Source: Nakamurella alba (lineage in GTDB: Bacteria; Actinomycetota; Actinomycetes; Mycobacteriales; Nakamurellaceae). From it: DNA of 64,000 nt. The translations under genes were made by a program, and so were the position numbers. Numbering within the stretch: position 1 is the first letter of the stretch; the number at the start of each line of letters is the position of its first letter. The notes under the pieces were generated by a model that saw only the letters and a list, made by a program, of their open reading frames with translations, ran no database searches and had not been told where the DNA came from. The stretch spans positions 1,364,001-1,428,000 of the forward strand of contig NZ_WLYK01000001.1 in assembly GCF_009707545.1 (NCBI RefSeq), written 5' to 3'. Of the stretch, positions 62,409 through 64,000 are shown one piece after another.

Positions 62409-64000
62409 GTGTCAGTACCGAAGAGCATTCGCGCACGGGCGAAGTGGGCCGCGGTCCCGCTCGCGATCGGCGCCCTGATGGTCGCGGGTCTGCCCATGGC
62501 ATCGGCCGGGGCCCCCGCGGACGAGTTGACCCGATCGCCGTGGCAGATGTTCATCGAGCCGCAGCCGCACGGCGCGACCCAGTTCAAGAGCAGCGTGAAC
62601 GGCGACCGGGGATTCTTCGAGGAGTCCAAGGTCCCGGCCGCATCCGAGTCGGGCTGGCGCGCGGCTCCGGACCCGGACACCATCGGTTTCGACGGCTCGG
62701 TGACCGCAGACGACGGCAAGACCTACGGCGGCGGGGACGGGTCCCGCCTCAAGGACTTCGAGTGCCTGCAGGCCGTGGACTACACCTACTTCCAGACGTT
62801 CGTGAACGTGCCGGCCGGCACCACCGTCAAGGAGTTCGAGATCTCCTTCGGCGTCGTCGACGACGCCGCGCTGATCACCATCTACAACGACACCAACCCT
62901 GACGGCCGGGTGGTCGACAACAGCTACGTCAAGCTGGGGGAGTCCGCGTCCAAGAACCTGGCCTCCGAGATCACCACGGGCGAGAACCGTGTGGTGATCA
63001 CCCAACTCGACGACTGCGCCCCGGGCAACAACATCACCGCCGAGGTCAGGCTCAACGGCGAGTCCGTCGTCGTGGACTCCACCCCCAGCGCACCGACCAG
63101 CGCCCCGGTGCCCCCGGATGCCGACGTGGTGCCCAATGCCCGCGGCGACGTGCACATTCGCACCCCCGACGGGCTGAAGTACGACTTCCAGGAGGTCGGG
63201 GACTACGAACTCGTGCGCTCCTCCTCCGGTGACCTGATCGTGCAGGCCCGGCAGATCACCTACCCGAAGAAGCCCAGCGTCTCGATCAACGGGGCCGGCG
63301 CGGTCTACGCGGCCGGTGACACACTGGTCTTCACCGCCACCCCGGAGCGCGGGCTGACCATCAACGGCACGGCCACCGACCTGCCCACAGCCGACACCAC
63401 GCTGCCGGGCGGGTCGCAGCTGTACGTCAGCGCGGCCAACGACTACACGATCGTGCTGCCGAACGGGGACACGGGCGTTCGCATCGTCGTCCAGCAGGGG
63501 TACGTCGATATCGGCGTCGCCAAGCTGGGCGGCAGCCAGACCTACGCCGGGCTGCTCGGCAACCTCGACGGCGACCCCAGTAACGACCTGACCCCGCGCA
63601 CCGGTGACCCGCTCACCCCGCCGGCCACCGTCGAGCAGCTGCGAACCTTCGGCGACACCTGGCGCGTCCCGACCGCGGATTCCCTCTTCGACACCGCGCA
63701 CCCGGAGGGCGAGAACGCCACCCAGGAAGAAGAACCGCAGACCATCGCCGACCTCGAGCCGGCCGCCGTCCAGGCAGCGACCGCCACCTGCGAGGGTGCC
63801 GGAGTGACCGATCAGGTCGCCCAGCAGGACTGCGTCTACGACGTCGCCGCCACCGGTGACGAGGCGTTCGTCGCCAGCGCCGTCGCCTACCAGGAAGCGG
63901 TCGAGGCCGCCCCCGAGCCGGTCACCGTGGTGGAGGCCGTCGAGACCTCCTCCGCGGCACCGTCGTCCTCGGCGGCCCCGTCCTCCGCGGCGCCGACGGC
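62409..64000 (+). CDS. Secreted protein with von Willebrand factor type D domain (3' end outside window)
   Basis: Open reading frame of at least 530 codons from GTG 62409 (GGAGAGAG upstream), still open at the window end. Signal peptide: basic SIRARAKWAA, hydrophobic VPLAIGALMVAGLPM, cleavage near ASA-GAP. Residues about 35-215 form a beta-rich N-terminal domain with two cysteines. A vWD domain follows (about 238-410): DVHIRTPDGLKYDFQEVGDYELVRS and TYAGLLGNLDGDPSNDLTPR, matching the GLxGNxxGDPxxD motif. After it come EEEPQTIADLEPAAVQAATATCEGAGV and a Ser/Ala/Pro-rich stretch that may lead to a cell-wall anchor beyond the window. Role probably surface adhesion; inferred. Confidence 0.85.
   Translation, partial: MSVPKSIRARAKWAAVPLAIGALMVAGLPMASAGAPADELTRSPWQMFIEPQPHGATQFKSSVNGDRGFFEESKVPAASESGWRAAPDPDTIGFDGSVTADDGKTYGGGDGSRLKDFECLQAVDYTYFQTFVNVPAGTTVKEFEISFGVVDDAALITIYNDTNPDGRVVDNSYVKLGESASKNLASEITTGENRVVITQLDDCAPGNNITAEVRLNGESVVVDSTPSAPTSAPVPPDADVVPNARGDVHIRTPDGLKYDFQEVGDYELVRSSSGDLIVQARQITYPKKPSVSINGAGAVYAAGDTLVFTATPERGLTINGTATDLPTADTTLPGGSQLYVSAANDYTIVLPNGDTGVRIVVQQGYVDIGVAKLGGSQTYAGLLGNLDGDPSNDLTPRTGDPLTPPATVEQLRTFGDTWRVPTADSLFDTAHPEGENATQEEEPQTIADLEPAAVQAATATCEGAGVTDQVAQQDCVYDVAATGDEAFVASAVAYQEAVEAAPEPVTVVEAVETSSAAPSSSAAPSSAAPT

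Overview
The window is about 64 kb of GC-rich DNA with densely packed genes. It looks like a chromosomal segment of a free-living, non-mycolic actinobacterium. The conserved orders recG-rsmD-coaD-sepIVA-like-DUF177-rpmF-rnc-mutM, acyP-smc, glnA-RDD-DUF4191-lipA-lipB and glyS...dgt-dnaG are actinobacterial. A position in the Frankineae/Nakamurella neighbourhood is a guess from gene order only. GTG starts, ATGA/GTGA stop-start overlaps and leaderless promoters (TANNNT 6-8 nt before the start codon) are frequent. I saw no tRNA, rRNA, CRISPR array, intact insertion sequence or prophage.

Layout. 1-4752: housekeeping operon (recG end, rsmD, coaD, SepIVA-like septation factor, DUF177, L32, RNase III, MutM). 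4772-8715: an insertion-like stretch with a GIY-YIG protein, a PAP2-lipid kinase fusion, acylphosphatase, three exact-period hairpin repeats and an NmrA-type reductase. 8918-15726: smc, then two lipoprotein serpins flanking a YciI-like gene. 15972-25622: VOC protein, glnA with a GlnR-like box, RDD protein, a composite inverted-repeat element, DUF4191, lipA, a Lys/Ala-rich membrane protein, lipB, a membrane Ser/Thr kinase and glycyl-tRNA synthetase. 25687-33708: lipoprotein M1 peptidase, YdcF protein, dGTPase, dnaG and small envelope proteins. 33712-44442: accessory genes (HEAT-repeat pair, exported protein, ECF-type sigma with membrane partner, GntR-ABC operon, DinB, two alpha/beta hydrolases, ATP-grasp, HxlR). 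44430-51409: complete kdpFABC with kdpD but no adjacent kdpE. 51410-62106: regulator/effector modules (CmtR-CDF exporter, quinone oxidoreductase, AraC-GyrI, acetolactate decarboxylase, TetR-CocE, LysR-TDT transporter-CocE). 62409-end: a secreted von Willebrand type D protein cut by the window edge.

How parts work together. lipB and lipA make protein-bound lipoate. KdpFABC is an ATP-driven K+ importer sensed by KdpD. The GntR, HxlR, CmtR, TetR and LysR regulators each have a recognisable palindrome or repeat at their own promoter, so several local circuits can be read directly. The most distinctive non-coding features are the 124-bp-period hairpin array (7489-7781), the 268-bp inverted-repeat element (18502-18769) and the twin ACAAG-N5-CTTGT sites around the LysR gene. 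I found no clear new multi-gene defence or biosynthetic system; the best candidates for something undescribed are these repeat elements, the serpin pair and the Lys/Ala-rich protein between lipA and lipB.
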